From: Saprospiraceae bacterium UBA1994
GTDB taxonomy: Bacteria > Bacteroidota > Bacteroidia > Chitinophagales > Saprospiraceae
Assembly: GCA_002335865.1 (NCBI GenBank)
Contig: DDCY01000009.1
Coordinates: 191,649-255,648 of the forward strand
Direction: 5' to 3'
Length of the DNA stretch: 64,000 bases
Made by a program: the position numbers and the translations under genes. Under the pieces are notes generated by a model, which made no database searches, was not told the DNA's origin, and saw nothing but the letters and a program-made list of their open reading frames with translations. Below, in pieces: positions 55,497 through 64,000 of this stretch (positions are counted from its first letter, which is position 1; the number at the start of each line of letters is the position of its first letter).

Positions 55497-57764
55497 CTAA
55501 TCTTTAGCTTCGAGCCAAGCTCTATGTGCTTTTATTTGATTGAGTTCTCCATAGCTCACATCATAACCCATTTTTACTCTTAGATCTCCAAATCCTTCAA
55601 ACTTAATCGTATCGAATGATTCCATCATCTTAGCTACTTTTTCTTCTTTCATCAAATCTGTAATGGGAATTTCTCCTTCTTTGATCCAATGTGCTAAGTG
55701 TGTGTCTATCGTAGACGCGGCCATCGATCTGATTTCTGATATCGCTTTGACCGTAAGGCCATCACGATAAAGTTGTAATGTGATGTCATTCGTTGCCCCC
55801 TTTTTACTTGTAGAGATTATAGGTTGAGAGTCCATTTCTAGTTCGGATCGTTTGTATATTTTAGCATCTTTACCGAGGTTATCATCTTCAATAGTAAGAC
55901 TACAAAGTCGATCCATCTTATTCCATAGCTGATCATAGAACTCGGTTTGCAGCTTGATGTACTTTTTAGTCTTGGCTTTGACTTGATACTCTGGTATATG
56001 TATACTGAGCGGCTTAAGAGCTTTTTCGTATATCTGCTCAGTAAAATAATTTATGCCTTTCGACGTCTTGGTATATATCAATTCTATATACGCTTCATCA
56101 GCTCCCATCTCTCTGATCCAACGTGAGAGATAGCCATCAAAATCTGTGGATACCGCCAATAGATTAAGTAGTTGCTTCTTGATTTTATCTACTATTATAT
56201 AAACTCTATCCTTATGTGGAATTGAGGAGTCGGATATGTAGTCCTGTATCTCTTCTACTCTATCTACTAACTTACTCATGGAGAATACCTTTCTGATCGA
56301 CTCTAAAGAGTACGCTTTCTTGGCTTCTGGTAGTGCTGTCATTGCATGAGAAAGATCTGGCATTGCGTTATGAAATTCTACGATACGCGGATCTACAATC
56401 ACATTACGTGCTGTGACAGGCTTAATCAATGTCAATCCCTCAAGTGAAGTACATCTACTCAGAGCTACATAGGCTTGACCAGCTGCAAAACTTTTAGAAA
56501 GATCCATTCTTGCCTTATTAAGCGTAAGGCCTTGACTTTTATGCACAGTCACAGCCCAAGCTAATCGCACAGGAAATTGAATGAATTCACCTAGTACTTC
56601 TAATTCTATCGTGTTTTCAGCATTGATAGTATACTTTTCGTTTTTCCATTCCACTTTCTCTATCCAAGAGGTTGATTTATCATCTATAAACTCTACTCTG
56701 ATCAAATCTTCTTCTCGATCATAGTTTAACACTTTAGCGATTTTACCATTATAATAAAGGCCTTCGGATTCATTTCGAGTAAACATAATGATCGCCCCTA
56801 TTTTTAGCTTAATCTCCTCATCTACAGGATATGCGTTCTCATTGAATTTTCCTGTGATTTTGGCCTTTAGTTTCTTTATAGGTTCTTCTATCTCTGCTAA
56901 TTTCTTTTGATTTATCTGATCTGCAATAATATTATGTGTACATAAGGTAATGATTTCTTCATCTTCTAGCTCTTTGGGAGAATATTGCTGATTCAGTAGT
57001 TTGAGATCTTCCTCGGTTGCTATGCCATCTCTGATACGATTAAGTATATCTAAAAAAATATCATCTTTCTGCCTATACACTTTGGTCAACTCAACACATA
57101 GCGCGTTGCATCTCTGAAATACATGAGAAGAAAAGAAATAGCCTGTTCTATAATAATGCTTGAGTACATCCCATGCATAATCTTTGATGACTGGAGGCAG
57201 CTGATATAGATCTCCGATCATAATGACTTGTACCCCTCCAAATGGATCAGCGCGTCTGCGAACTGACCTTAACACAAAGTCTATTGCATCCATCATATCG
57301 GCACGTACCATACTCACCTCATCTATTACAAGGGTATCCATCTCACGCAGAAGATTTAGCTTTTCTTTATTGTACTTCATATGACGCTTCAGCATCGTTC
57401 TGCTAGTGATGGACTGTGACTCCGGATAATTATCATCAGGTACAAATGCTGTTAACGGCAACGTAAGTAATGAATGTATGGTGACGCCCCCAGCATTAAT
57501 GGCGGCTACTCCTGTGGGAGCAACTACGACAACATTCTTATCCGTGGAATCAATTATATCTTTAAGCAAGGTAGTTTTACCTGATCCTGCTTTACCAGTA
57601 AGAAATAAATGTCTTCCTGTTTGAAGCATATACTCTTTAGCGATTTGCCTTTCTATGTTCTCTGTTTCTATATTCATGATCTCACTGTCAAGGTAGTCAT
57701 TTTCACTTTTTTGCCAAGGGAGATCGTATAGTATTTTAGATTTGAGGCCTATAATTGGTGCCAT
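55497..57764 (-). CDS. PIF1-type DNA helicase with C-terminal helix-turn-helix
   Basis: A 755-residue superfamily 1B helicase. Walker A is FLTGKAGSGKTTLLKDI (about 54-70), then VVVVAPTGVAAINAGGVTIHS, the DE box TLVIDEVSMVRADMMDAID (about 134-152), GDLYQLPPV (about 173-181) and the late ARMDLSKSFAAGQAYVALSRCTS block. After the helicase core (about 30-470) a linker leads to a helix-turn-helix near 690-725 (LTVKAISEIRSMAASTIDTHL), the HTH_40-like tail found in Bacteroidota homologues. PIF1 enzymes unwind G-quadruplexes and stalled forks. The ATG at 57764 gives the longest form; MNIETENIERQ at 57677 is an alternative. ssb lies upstream on the same strand behind a terminator. Confidence 0.88.
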   Translation of the reverse strand: MAPIIGLKSKILYDLPWQKSENDYLDSEIMNIETENIERQIAKEYMLQTGRHLFLTGKAGSGKTTLLKDIIDSTDKNVVVVAPTGVAAINAGGVTIHSLLTLPLTAFVPDDNYPESQSITSRTMLKRHMKYNKEKLNLLREMDTLVIDEVSMVRADMMDAIDFVLRSVRRRADPFGGVQVIMIGDLYQLPPVIKDYAWDVLKHYYRTGYFFSSHVFQRCNALCVELTKVYRQKDDIFLDILNRIRDGIATEEDLKLLNQQYSPKELEDEEIITLCTHNIIADQINQKKLAEIEEPIKKLKAKITGKFNENAYPVDEEIKLKIGAIIMFTRNESEGLYYNGKIAKVLNYDREEDLIRVEFIDDKSTSWIEKVEWKNEKYTINAENTIELEVLGEFIQFPVRLAWAVTVHKSQGLTLNKARMDLSKSFAAGQAYVALSRCTSLEGLTLIKPVTARNVIVDPRIVEFHNAMPDLSHAMTALPEAKKAYSLESIRKVFSMSKLVDRVEEIQDYISDSSIPHKDRVYIIVDKIKKQLLNLLAVSTDFDGYLSRWIREMGADEAYIELIYTKTSKGINYFTEQIYEKALKPLSIHIPEYQVKAKTKKYIKLQTEFYDQLWNKMDRLCSLTIEDDNLGKDAKIYKRSELEMDSQPIISTSKKGATNDITLQLYRDGLTVKAISEIRSMAASTIDTHLAHWIKEGEIPITDLMKEEKVAKMMESFDTIKFEGFGDLRVKMGYDVSYGELNQIKAHRAWLEAKD

Positions 57765-57814
57765 TCTAACAGTTTTGTAACTAGATACAATTACTATAAG
57801 TTTTAAGTATCAAG

Positions 57815-57852
57815 AAAAAAGTGAGGCAAGCTGAACCTACTCGCCCCCACTT
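57815..57852 (-). terminator. Intrinsic terminator of ssb
   Basis: On the minus strand AAGTGGGGGCGAG pairs with CTTGCCTCACTT (one bulge, two G-U), followed by TTTTTT (complement of 57815-57820). It separates ssb from the PIF1-type gene. Confidence 0.8.
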
Positions 57853-57884
57853 TATCTACATTGGATATTTAATCAGTTCATATT

Positions 57885-58247
57885 CTAGAATGGTACTTCT
57901 TCGCTAGCTACTTCTTTCTTTACGAATGAGTTGAATTCTCTAGTTTTGATCTCAGTCATATATTTCGTGACTCCTTCTTTGTCTTCATACGAGCTATAAG
58001 TAAGTTTTCCCTTGATAAGAATCTGATCACCTTTACTAATGATATTAGCCATTAGTTCAGCTGTCTTACCCCACGCTACTATTCTGTGCCATTGTGTTTC
58101 TTTTACTTTTTCGCCCTTGCTAGTGTTGTAATACTCATTGGTGGCTAATGAAAATTTCACAAGTGATATTCCAGATTTTGTAGTCATCAGTTCTACATCT
58201 GCTCCTGCATTTCCTACTAGTTGTACTTCATTGTTAAATGTGCTCAT
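57885..58247 (-). CDS. ssb: Single-stranded DNA-binding protein
   Basis: A 120-residue OB-fold protein that coats single-stranded DNA in replication and repair. It starts MSTFNNEVQLVGNAGADVEL and has the SSB blocks KFSLATNEYY, TQWHRIVAWGKTAELM (about 52-67) and ILIKGKLTYSSYEDKEGV (about 77-94). It ends in an acidic-hydrophobic tip EEVPF, equal in kind to the DDIPF tail that recruits partner proteins; the linker before it is very short, as the total length is below the 150-180 of enteric SSB. Likely a second or accessory copy is possible elsewhere. Confidence 0.93.
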   Translation of the reverse strand: MSTFNNEVQLVGNAGADVELMTTKSGISLVKFSLATNEYYNTSKGEKVKETQWHRIVAWGKTAELMANIISKGDQILIKGKLTYSSYEDKEGVTKYMTEIKTREFNSFVKKEVASEEVPF

Positions 58248-58512
58248 AATTATAATATTTAATGTGTGTTAGTATGCTTACGTGTCTCGATTCGTGTTTT
58301 GATATATACGCAAGCACTTGATAATAATAACGTCAAATCCCTGTCTGACTTATTGACAATGCAAATATCAGAGCATAAAGAAGCCGTAGTCGTTTAATAA
58401 TCATTTACATACGTTTATATACGTTTGTGATACATTTATTGACGACTACACAACGCACATAGTACTGAATATCAAACATCTACAGATTATTTCACTTATT
58501 TCGTCAAAACAC
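58248..58512. other. Spacer upstream of ssb
   Basis: No gene. Contains CATACGTTTATATACGTTTGTGATAC-type near-repeats (TACGTTT twice at about 58408-58425) and AT-rich DNA; the ssb promoter must lie here but no clean TANNTTTG box on the minus strand was found. Confidence 0.3.
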
Positions 58513-58543
58513 AAAAAAAGACCAAACGGATATCCATTTGGTC
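58513..58543 (-). terminator. Intrinsic terminator of the PKD metalloprotease gene
   Basis: GACCAAA (58520-58526) pairs with TTTGGTC (58537-58543), with the inner palindrome GGATATCC extending the stem. On the minus strand seven T follow (complement of 58513-58519). Confidence 0.9.
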
Positions 58544-58666
58544 TTTTCAAGATATAAAATAAAAATACCTAACTATTAATCGTATAGCGTCATCAATCCA
58601 CTACTTCTCTCCCTGATATGGTCCCCTTATTGGAAATTTTCGTTAACAGATTATTGATGACTAAAC

Positions 58667-61600
58667 TTATTTACTCAAAACAATTTTAGCATTTCTTACC
58701 TGACTACCATTGACAAATCTTAGTAAATAGGTTCCCGATGGTTCATTTGTTAAATCTATAGTATGATTAACTTTTAATCCAAGATTTGTGAGTGACTGCT
58801 TTTGTACTAGTCTTCCATATATATCCATTACCTGCATCTCAATATCAACAGATTCTGCCAATTCCATCTCAATATAGAATCTATCAATCGCAGGATTTGG
58901 AAATATTTTGAGGTCTGTAATAGCTGATAAAACTAATACACTACTAATAATATCAATATCCTTACTGATATTGTCTTCTACACATTCATTTGATGCTCTC
59001 AAATTAACAGTATACATTCCATAATTTTCGTAGACATGCACAGGATTTATCTCAGAAGATGTATTACCATCACCAAAGTCCCAAATAAAGTTTTCTCCAT
59101 ACAATCCTGTATAAGTAAATGAATATTCAAGATCATTGGCTACAATGTCAAATTCTGCTGTAGCGAATCCAACGATCTCGATCAGATCTTCATAGATTAC
59201 TTCACTATCACCTGCTTCAGCTGACACTATTAGTGATACATCATAGATTCCTGGAGTCGTATAGATCACAATAGGATTTTGCTCTGTACTTGTAGCTGGA
59301 TTTCCTCCTTCAAATGTCCAAAGCCATCCTATTACATTATTTGATGAATTATCTGTAAATTGAATCTCAGTCGTTCCACAACCTTTATTTGTACTTGCCG
59401 AACCATTTGCAGTAGGTAAGGAATTAGCTGTAATAGTTTGTGTACTTACAACTTCACCGCATTGGTTAGTAGTCGTAAGAGAAACGATATAATCTCCTTC
59501 CACATCATAAGTGTGTATTGGATTGATATCAGTAGAAGTGTTACCGTCACCAAAGTCCCAAGCATATGTTGTAGCACCCATACTATTGTTAGTAAACGTT
59601 ACTTCTTGCATATTATTCACTGCTATAAATAAAGAGCTTGGTAATGCTGAAACCGTTACTAGATCAGTAAATAAAATCTCATCTGTACCTGCTGTGGCAG
59701 TAACAATTAAACTCACATCAAATGTACCTTCTAAATTATAGGCAACAACTGGATTCTGTTCAGTAGATTCTGCAGGGGTAGCTCCTTCAAATGCCCACAA
59801 CCACCCTGTAACGTTGTCAGAAGACATATCTGTAAAGGTTACTTCATCACCTTCACAGACAGCAGTAATACTAGCTGATCCATTAGCTGATGGTAATGCA
59901 TTGGCGCCAACAGTACTTGTAATTACATTATCACCACATGAGTTAGTCGCGGTAAGTGTTACAATATAGTCACCCTCAGTTGCGTAAGTATGTATGGGGC
60001 TAATATCTGTAGAAGTATTACCATCACCAAAATCCCACATGAAACTATCTGCTTCCAAAGAGTTATTAGTAAATGTTACTGTAAGCATATTATTTACACC
60101 TACGAAACTAGCTAAAGGTACGTCTGATACAGTTACGAAATCGACTTCTGACGCACTACTACTTCCAGTTGGATTACTTACTATTAGTTCCACATTGTAG
60201 GTACCTGCTGCATTGTATACAACGGTAGGATTCGCATCTAAACTTGTTGATGGTGTTCCTCCTTCAAATGTCCATGCATAGGCAGTAACATTACTACTCG
60301 ATGTCTGGTTGTAAGATACTGTCAAAGCATTACAACCTTCTGTTATGTCAGATGTAAATCCTGCCGTAGGTGTAGTATATAGATTGAGTGTCTGCGCAAT
60401 CACATCACTATTACAAGGTCCGGTAGCTGTCAATGTTACCTCATAAACTCCTTCCTCTGAATAAGTATGAATAGGATTTACTCCTGTAGATGTCATGCCG
60501 TCACCGAAGTCCCAAACGTAGGATGTCCCTGCTGCTGAACTTTGATTTTCAAAAGTTACTTCTAATCCTGTATTGGTATTTGCAAATCCTGCAATTACTT
60601 GGTCTTGAGCAACAACATAATCATCAACTGTTGTTGTATTCATCCCTTGCGCATTAGTTACTGTAAGGGTTACATCATATGCTCCAGGACTGCTATAGAT
60701 TACTGAAGGATTTTGTTCTGTACTGGTTGCTGGTGTTCCACCTTCGAACATCCAAGCCCACGTTTCAGGGTTAAAAGTACTTGCGTCTGTAAATTCAAGA
60801 GTAAATTCTGCACAATCTGTAGGAGATCCTACTGTAGTGAACGCTGCTACTGGAGCAAGACTAATTACAACCGTCTGAGTATCTGTCACCGTACCACATG
60901 TACTTAATGCAGATAGTACTACCTCATAAGATCCACTGGATGTATAGGTGTACATTGGATTTTCGTCCATAGATGTATCTCCGTTACCGAATTCCCAATT
61001 ATATGTATCTGCATTTGTGCTAGTGTTGGTAAAAGTAACATCTCCTCCTGTAACCATAAATGTATAGTCACTCGTCGCTGGCTCAGATACAGTTATATAA
61101 TCCATTTTAACTTCTTCATCATTACCTGCTGCTGTGGAAGCTATCAATGTCACATCGTATAAACCGGCAGTATTGTACGTTACTGTAGGATTTTGCGATG
61201 TAGACGTTTCAGGAACTCCCCCTTCAAACTCCCATGACCAACCAGTGGTATTAGAGGAAGACAGATCACTGTAGGTAACTATCAATGAAGTACAACCTGA
61301 TGTTGGGGTAGCTGTAAAATCCGCTGTAGGAATAGTTGCTACCTCTATATTTTCAAAATAGGTATCACTACCACAAGAGTTAGACACAGTCATAGAGACA
61401 TTGTATATTCCATCCATGGCATAAGTATGTATTGGACTTTCATCACTACTAAAATTACCATCACCAAAATCCCACAAATAAGAATCTCCATCTGTCGATG
61501 TGTTATTAAAAATTGCAAGCAATAAATTAGTTGATACAAACCACTCTGCAACTGGCAGATCTATTATAACTACTTCATCACTTTTTGTAATAACGTCAGA

Positions 61601-62965
61601 TCCAGAAGTATTCGTAACTTCTAGAGTGACATCGTAAGTCCCTGGATTATTATATGTGACTGTCGGATTTTGATTTGTAGAGGTACTCGGTGATCCTCCT
61701 TCAAATGTCCAAAGCCACTCAGTAGGTAGATCCACTGATATATCGGTAAAAATTACTGTTCCAATAGCACACTCATCAATAATAGTAGTCAGAAAATCTG
61801 CAATAGGTGCATTACCTCCACTTCCTACACATTCGGCAAGACAACTAATAGAATTATAAAAATTTTCAATATCGCTAATAGATGTTCCCGACCAAGTGTT
61901 AGTATTATTAACAGACGGAGCCATGATAAATCCACTTCCAGGAGCATCATGTAACGCATCAAAATTATGTCCAAGTTCATGAGACACCATAACACGCTTA
62001 GAATTGGCATTACTTGTAAAATTCTGGAGTGCATTATATCTAAAATTCGTAGAACAAATGGCACCTACCCATGCGATACCTACTGTACCTCCATCAAAGT
62101 TACGTCCAGTCCATATAGAGCCGACATCGTGTATTTGATTAAACCCTGATGGTCCCCAATCAGAGAAATCAGATAAAAGATCTCCCGCGTCTGTACTAGT
62201 GGTAAACGGATCTGACGCTGCAGTTGTGAATACTTGTTGCTCAACGATTAAATATTGAATCTCGTCAGCAAATTCGTCATCGTAATTAGTTTGAACATCA
62301 TTGGCTACACCGATATTATGGTCCTCTGTTTCGAATACAGATCCAAAATCTTGAAACATTAGAAAATCAGAAACTATAGCCCAATCTACCTCAAAACAAT
62401 CCCCTACTACTTTCTGAGATTCAGTTTTTGGCGCTAAGTCTTTATATTTTTCCTGAGCCTTTTCTACACCACACTTATGTGTATTATCTGGAATAATATT
62501 AGATATCAAATACGTAAGAAATTCATTAGATGCTGCACTACTATTATAGTATCTGAGTGGCTCTATATACATCGTCTCACCACCTTCTCGAATATATCCA
62601 TATATAAAATCGTTATTGAAAGTAAGACTGACTCTGCTATCACTAGTGCCAAGTAAATAACCATTGTAAGCTCTTGGTCGACTGTTCGCAATAACAGAAG
62701 CCCCGTTGTCATCTATAGCAGTCAGAGCATAGTTTTCAGCAATAATACCTGAGTTTTGTAGTGACATAGCATAGGTTCTGTCACCTATCGTTAATTGTAA
62801 TGAAAAGTTATCGTCCCTAAGTGTAGGCAATATCTCATTGACATCTATTCTATGCACATTATGTTTTGTAAACTTTTGTGTTAGGTCGAACTTAACAGGG
62901 GTCTGAGACTGTAGAATAGACAAAAAGAAATATGCCATAAATAAAGTGGAAAAGCGTACTCTCAT
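58667..62965 (-). CDS. Secreted reprolysin-like metalloprotease with 12 PKD domains and T9SS type A tail
   Basis: A 1432-residue exported protein. After a signal peptide and a propeptide-like region (about 25-185), a zinc metallopeptidase domain follows (about 190-380) with SHELGHNFDALHD near 328-340 and the Met-turn GFIMAPSV. This is the M12B/metzincin motif HExxHxxGxxHD with Asp in place of the usual Gly. From about 385 to 1330 come twelve PKD domains that alternate between a W-x-FEGG type and a WDFGDG type, six pairs in all. The last 90 residues (LKIFPNPAIDRFYIEM, VMDIYGRLVQ, SGTYLLRFVNG) are a type A sorting domain for the type IX system. The role is probably extracellular protein degradation. 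A terminator follows. Confidence 0.93.
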   Translation of the reverse strand: MRVRFSTLFMAYFFLSILQSQTPVKFDLTQKFTKHNVHRIDVNEILPTLRDDNFSLQLTIGDRTYAMSLQNSGIIAENYALTAIDDNGASVIANSRPRAYNGYLLGTSDSRVSLTFNNDFIYGYIREGGETMYIEPLRYYNSSAASNEFLTYLISNIIPDNTHKCGVEKAQEKYKDLAPKTESQKVVGDCFEVDWAIVSDFLMFQDFGSVFETEDHNIGVANDVQTNYDDEFADEIQYLIVEQQVFTTAASDPFTTSTDAGDLLSDFSDWGPSGFNQIHDVGSIWTGRNFDGGTVGIAWVGAICSTNFRYNALQNFTSNANSKRVMVSHELGHNFDALHDAPGSGFIMAPSVNNTNTWSGTSISDIENFYNSISCLAECVGSGGNAPIADFLTTIIDECAIGTVIFTDISVDLPTEWLWTFEGGSPSTSTNQNPTVTYNNPGTYDVTLEVTNTSGSDVITKSDEVVIIDLPVAEWFVSTNLLLAIFNNTSTDGDSYLWDFGDGNFSSDESPIHTYAMDGIYNVSMTVSNSCGSDTYFENIEVATIPTADFTATPTSGCTSLIVTYSDLSSSNTTGWSWEFEGGVPETSTSQNPTVTYNTAGLYDVTLIASTAAGNDEEVKMDYITVSEPATSDYTFMVTGGDVTFTNTSTNADTYNWEFGNGDTSMDENPMYTYTSSGSYEVVLSALSTCGTVTDTQTVVISLAPVAAFTTVGSPTDCAEFTLEFTDASTFNPETWAWMFEGGTPATSTEQNPSVIYSSPGAYDVTLTVTNAQGMNTTTVDDYVVAQDQVIAGFANTNTGLEVTFENQSSAAGTSYVWDFGDGMTSTGVNPIHTYSEEGVYEVTLTATGPCNSDVIAQTLNLYTTPTAGFTSDITEGCNALTVSYNQTSSSNVTAYAWTFEGGTPSTSLDANPTVVYNAAGTYNVELIVSNPTGSSSASEVDFVTVSDVPLASFVGVNNMLTVTFTNNSLEADSFMWDFGDGNTSTDISPIHTYATEGDYIVTLTATNSCGDNVITSTVGANALPSANGSASITAVCEGDEVTFTDMSSDNVTGWLWAFEGATPAESTEQNPVVAYNLEGTFDVSLIVTATAGTDEILFTDLVTVSALPSSLFIAVNNMQEVTFTNNSMGATTYAWDFGDGNTSTDINPIHTYDVEGDYIVSLTTTNQCGEVVSTQTITANSLPTANGSASTNKGCGTTEIQFTDNSSNNVIGWLWTFEGGNPATSTEQNPIVIYTTPGIYDVSLIVSAEAGDSEVIYEDLIEIVGFATAEFDIVANDLEYSFTYTGLYGENFIWDFGDGNTSSEINPVHVYENYGMYTVNLRASNECVEDNISKDIDIISSVLVLSAITDLKIFPNPAIDRFYIEMELAESVDIEMQVMDIYGRLVQKQSLTNLGLKVNHTIDLTNEPSGTYLLRFVNGSQVRNAKIVLSK
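59000..61760 (-). repeat. Tandem coding repeats: six A/B pairs of PKD domains
   Basis: Within the protease gene about 2.8 kb is made of alternating PKD units, each pair about 155 residues. Type A carries FEGG.P..ST..NP.V.Y and type B DFGDG.(T/F)S....P.HTY. Pairs in the middle are most alike at the DNA level (for example around 59530 and 60010), showing recent duplication or gene conversion. Confidence 0.85.
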
Positions 62966-63321
62966 AAGTAAATTAAATTTTAATATAAAGTAAGTTTTTA
63001 GTAAGTATAGCTTATAAACAAAAGGTTATTAACATTGTTTGAAAAATTACTATCTAGGAGAATGAGAACTTTTCTGCATATATAGATGCAAGTCATAGAA
63101 GTAATTATATTTCAATCATTTACTTCATTGAGATTAAATACAAGGAAGTACTCATCTTAAATATGTAAAATAGTACCAAAAGAAGCAGATATCAAAGAGA
63201 ATTTGCTAATTATGTGTTAAATCATGTTTGATGCATCCATTTTTCTTACATATTTGTCGTTCAAATTATCATATTCTTGTTTAGTACTTAACTTAAATAT
63301 CAATTACCAAAAAAATAGAAG
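62966..63321. other. 356-base spacer between divergent genes
   Basis: AT-rich; no gene, no clear hairpin and no convincing TANNTTTG box seen on either strand. It must hold promoters for the metalloprotease gene and for the barrel-like gene at 63322. Confidence 0.35.
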
Positions 63322-63942
63322 ATGAAGAAGATACTTATTCCATTTTTAATGTTGGTATTCGTTTTTTCTCTCGCAGAGAATGCGAATGCTCAGCGTAAGA
63401 AAAGACGTAAAAAGAAGGACGATACAGAAGAATCTGTTAGATCTCAACGGTCTCGTGATCGAGATTCTGAGGAAGAAAATTATAAAAGCTTTGCAGATAA
63501 CCTTGTATATGATATCAACATTGGTAATATTTCTTTGAGTAATGGTTTATTTGGCATGTCATTTAAACCTCAGATAGGCTATAAACTACACGAACGGATA
63601 ACTCCTGGAATAGGTATTAAGTATTACTACAATTTACTATCTGATAATAGGTATCCTGATGATTTCCACTTAAACGATATTGGAGCTTTTGTATTTACTC
63701 GATTAAAGGTAACTGAAGCTTTTTTTGCTCACGTGGAGTACTCCTACATAAGTTTTGATAACGATTGGTTCTTTCAAGATGAAAGAGTTTCGTTCAACTA
63801 CCCACTTGTTGGGGCTGGATATGCTTCCGGTTTTGGAGATTGGAAAAGTACCATACAAGTATTATTCATTGGCAATCAAGAAGTAAGAAGGCTAGGAAAT
63901 TATCCGATTGAATTTTGGTTCGGATTCACTAAGAATTTCTAA
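63322..63942 (+). CDS. Exported beta-barrel-like protein, unknown function
   Basis: A 206-residue protein. Signal peptide 1-23 (MLVFVFSLAENANAQ), then a highly charged stretch (RKKRRKKKDDTEE...RSQRSRDRDSEEE, residues 24-50), then alternating polar/aromatic strands typical of small outer-membrane barrels: YDINIGNISLSNGLFGMSF, YKLHERITPGIGIKYYY, FFAHVEYSYISFD and the aromatic end EFWFGFTKNF. The terminal Phe is the signal read by the BAM complex. I recognise no named family. It stands alone, with a terminator after it. Confidence 0.65.
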   Translation: MKKILIPFLMLVFVFSLAENANAQRKKRRKKKDDTEESVRSQRSRDRDSEEENYKSFADNLVYDINIGNISLSNGLFGMSFKPQIGYKLHERITPGIGIKYYYNLLSDNRYPDDFHLNDIGAFVFTRLKVTEAFFAHVEYSYISFDNDWFFQDERVSFNYPLVGAGYASGFGDWKSTIQVLFIGNQEVRRLGNYPIEFWFGFTKNF

Positions 63943-63952
63943 TTTAGAATTA

Positions 63953-63995
63953 AATAAAAAGCGAATTAAGATTAACTCTTACTTCGCTTTTTATT
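63953..63995 (+). terminator. Intrinsic terminator after the barrel-like gene
   Basis: AATAAAAAGCGAA (63953-63965) pairs with TTCGCTTTTTATT (63983-63995), with TAAG/CTTA extending the stem inward. The A and T runs on both sides make it bidirectional. Confidence 0.88.
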
Positions 63996-64000
63996 GCTCT

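Noticed and set aside
59000..61760. Regular repeats that might suggest a CRISPR array or satellite
   Set aside because: The repeats are in-frame PKD domains of about 75-80 residues each, not 25-40-base repeats with unique spacers.

Overview
The window is a low-GC stretch of a Bacteroidota chromosome, probably from an environmental, marine-type lineage near Saprospiria or Flavobacteriia; the genus cannot be read from the sequence. The evidence is a complete division/cell-wall cluster in Bacteroidota order, SusC-like and Oar-like TonB-dependent receptors, a receptor/DUF4249 pair, secreted giants carrying type A and type B type-IX-secretion sorting domains, and several -7 elements of the form TANNTTTG. 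I see no rRNA, tRNA, CRISPR array, insertion sequence or prophage.

Layout. 1-3.1 kb: a truncated secreted thioredoxin-fold protein, ffh and a CHAP amidase. 4.0-20.5 kb, minus strand: mraZ-rsmH-ftsL-ftsI-murE-mraY-murD-ftsW-murG-murC-ftsQ-ftsA-ftsZ, preceded by two TGGGA boxes (likely MraZ operator) and closed by a terminator behind ftsZ. This unit builds lipid II from UDP-MurNAc precursors and drives septation; murF and ddl are absent here. 21.3-24.5 kb: a polyprenol-phosphate sugar transferase and a fused alpha/beta 2-oxoacid dehydrogenase E1. 25.1-33.7 kb, plus strand: DUF1573 protein, yaaA, DUF58 protein, rarA, acyl-CoA dehydrogenase, a tRNA-dihydrouridine synthase, a DUF1456 protein and an RluE-type pseudouridine synthase.

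33.9-38.0 kb is a three-gene operon (TonB-dependent receptor, DUF4249 lipoprotein, TonB-C-terminal-like protein), probably one uptake system. 38.0-40.2 kb is an arsenic operon, arsR-DUF6428-arsC-aquaporin, with no ArsB/Acr3 pump; the aquaporin is the likely arsenite exit. 40.5-51 kb: a 1426-residue lectin-domain surface protein, a twin zinc-ribbon-like lipoprotein, a TRAP permease pair without its binding protein, and an Oar-like receptor. 51.1-58.2 kb: fdhD with a DUF7009 partner, a cold-shock module (csp, DEAD-box helicase, csp), a PIF1-type helicase and ssb. 58.7-64 kb: a secreted metalloprotease with twelve PKD domains and a small barrel-like exported protein.

Outside the coding annotation, the spacers hold three decayed genes (an AlkD-type DNA-alkylation-repair gene, a RimJ/RimL-type acetyltransferase and an unidentified membrane protein), a run of clear intrinsic terminators, related palindromic spacers within the division cluster, a pair of competing hairpins between murE and mraY, and a structured leader before the first csp gene.
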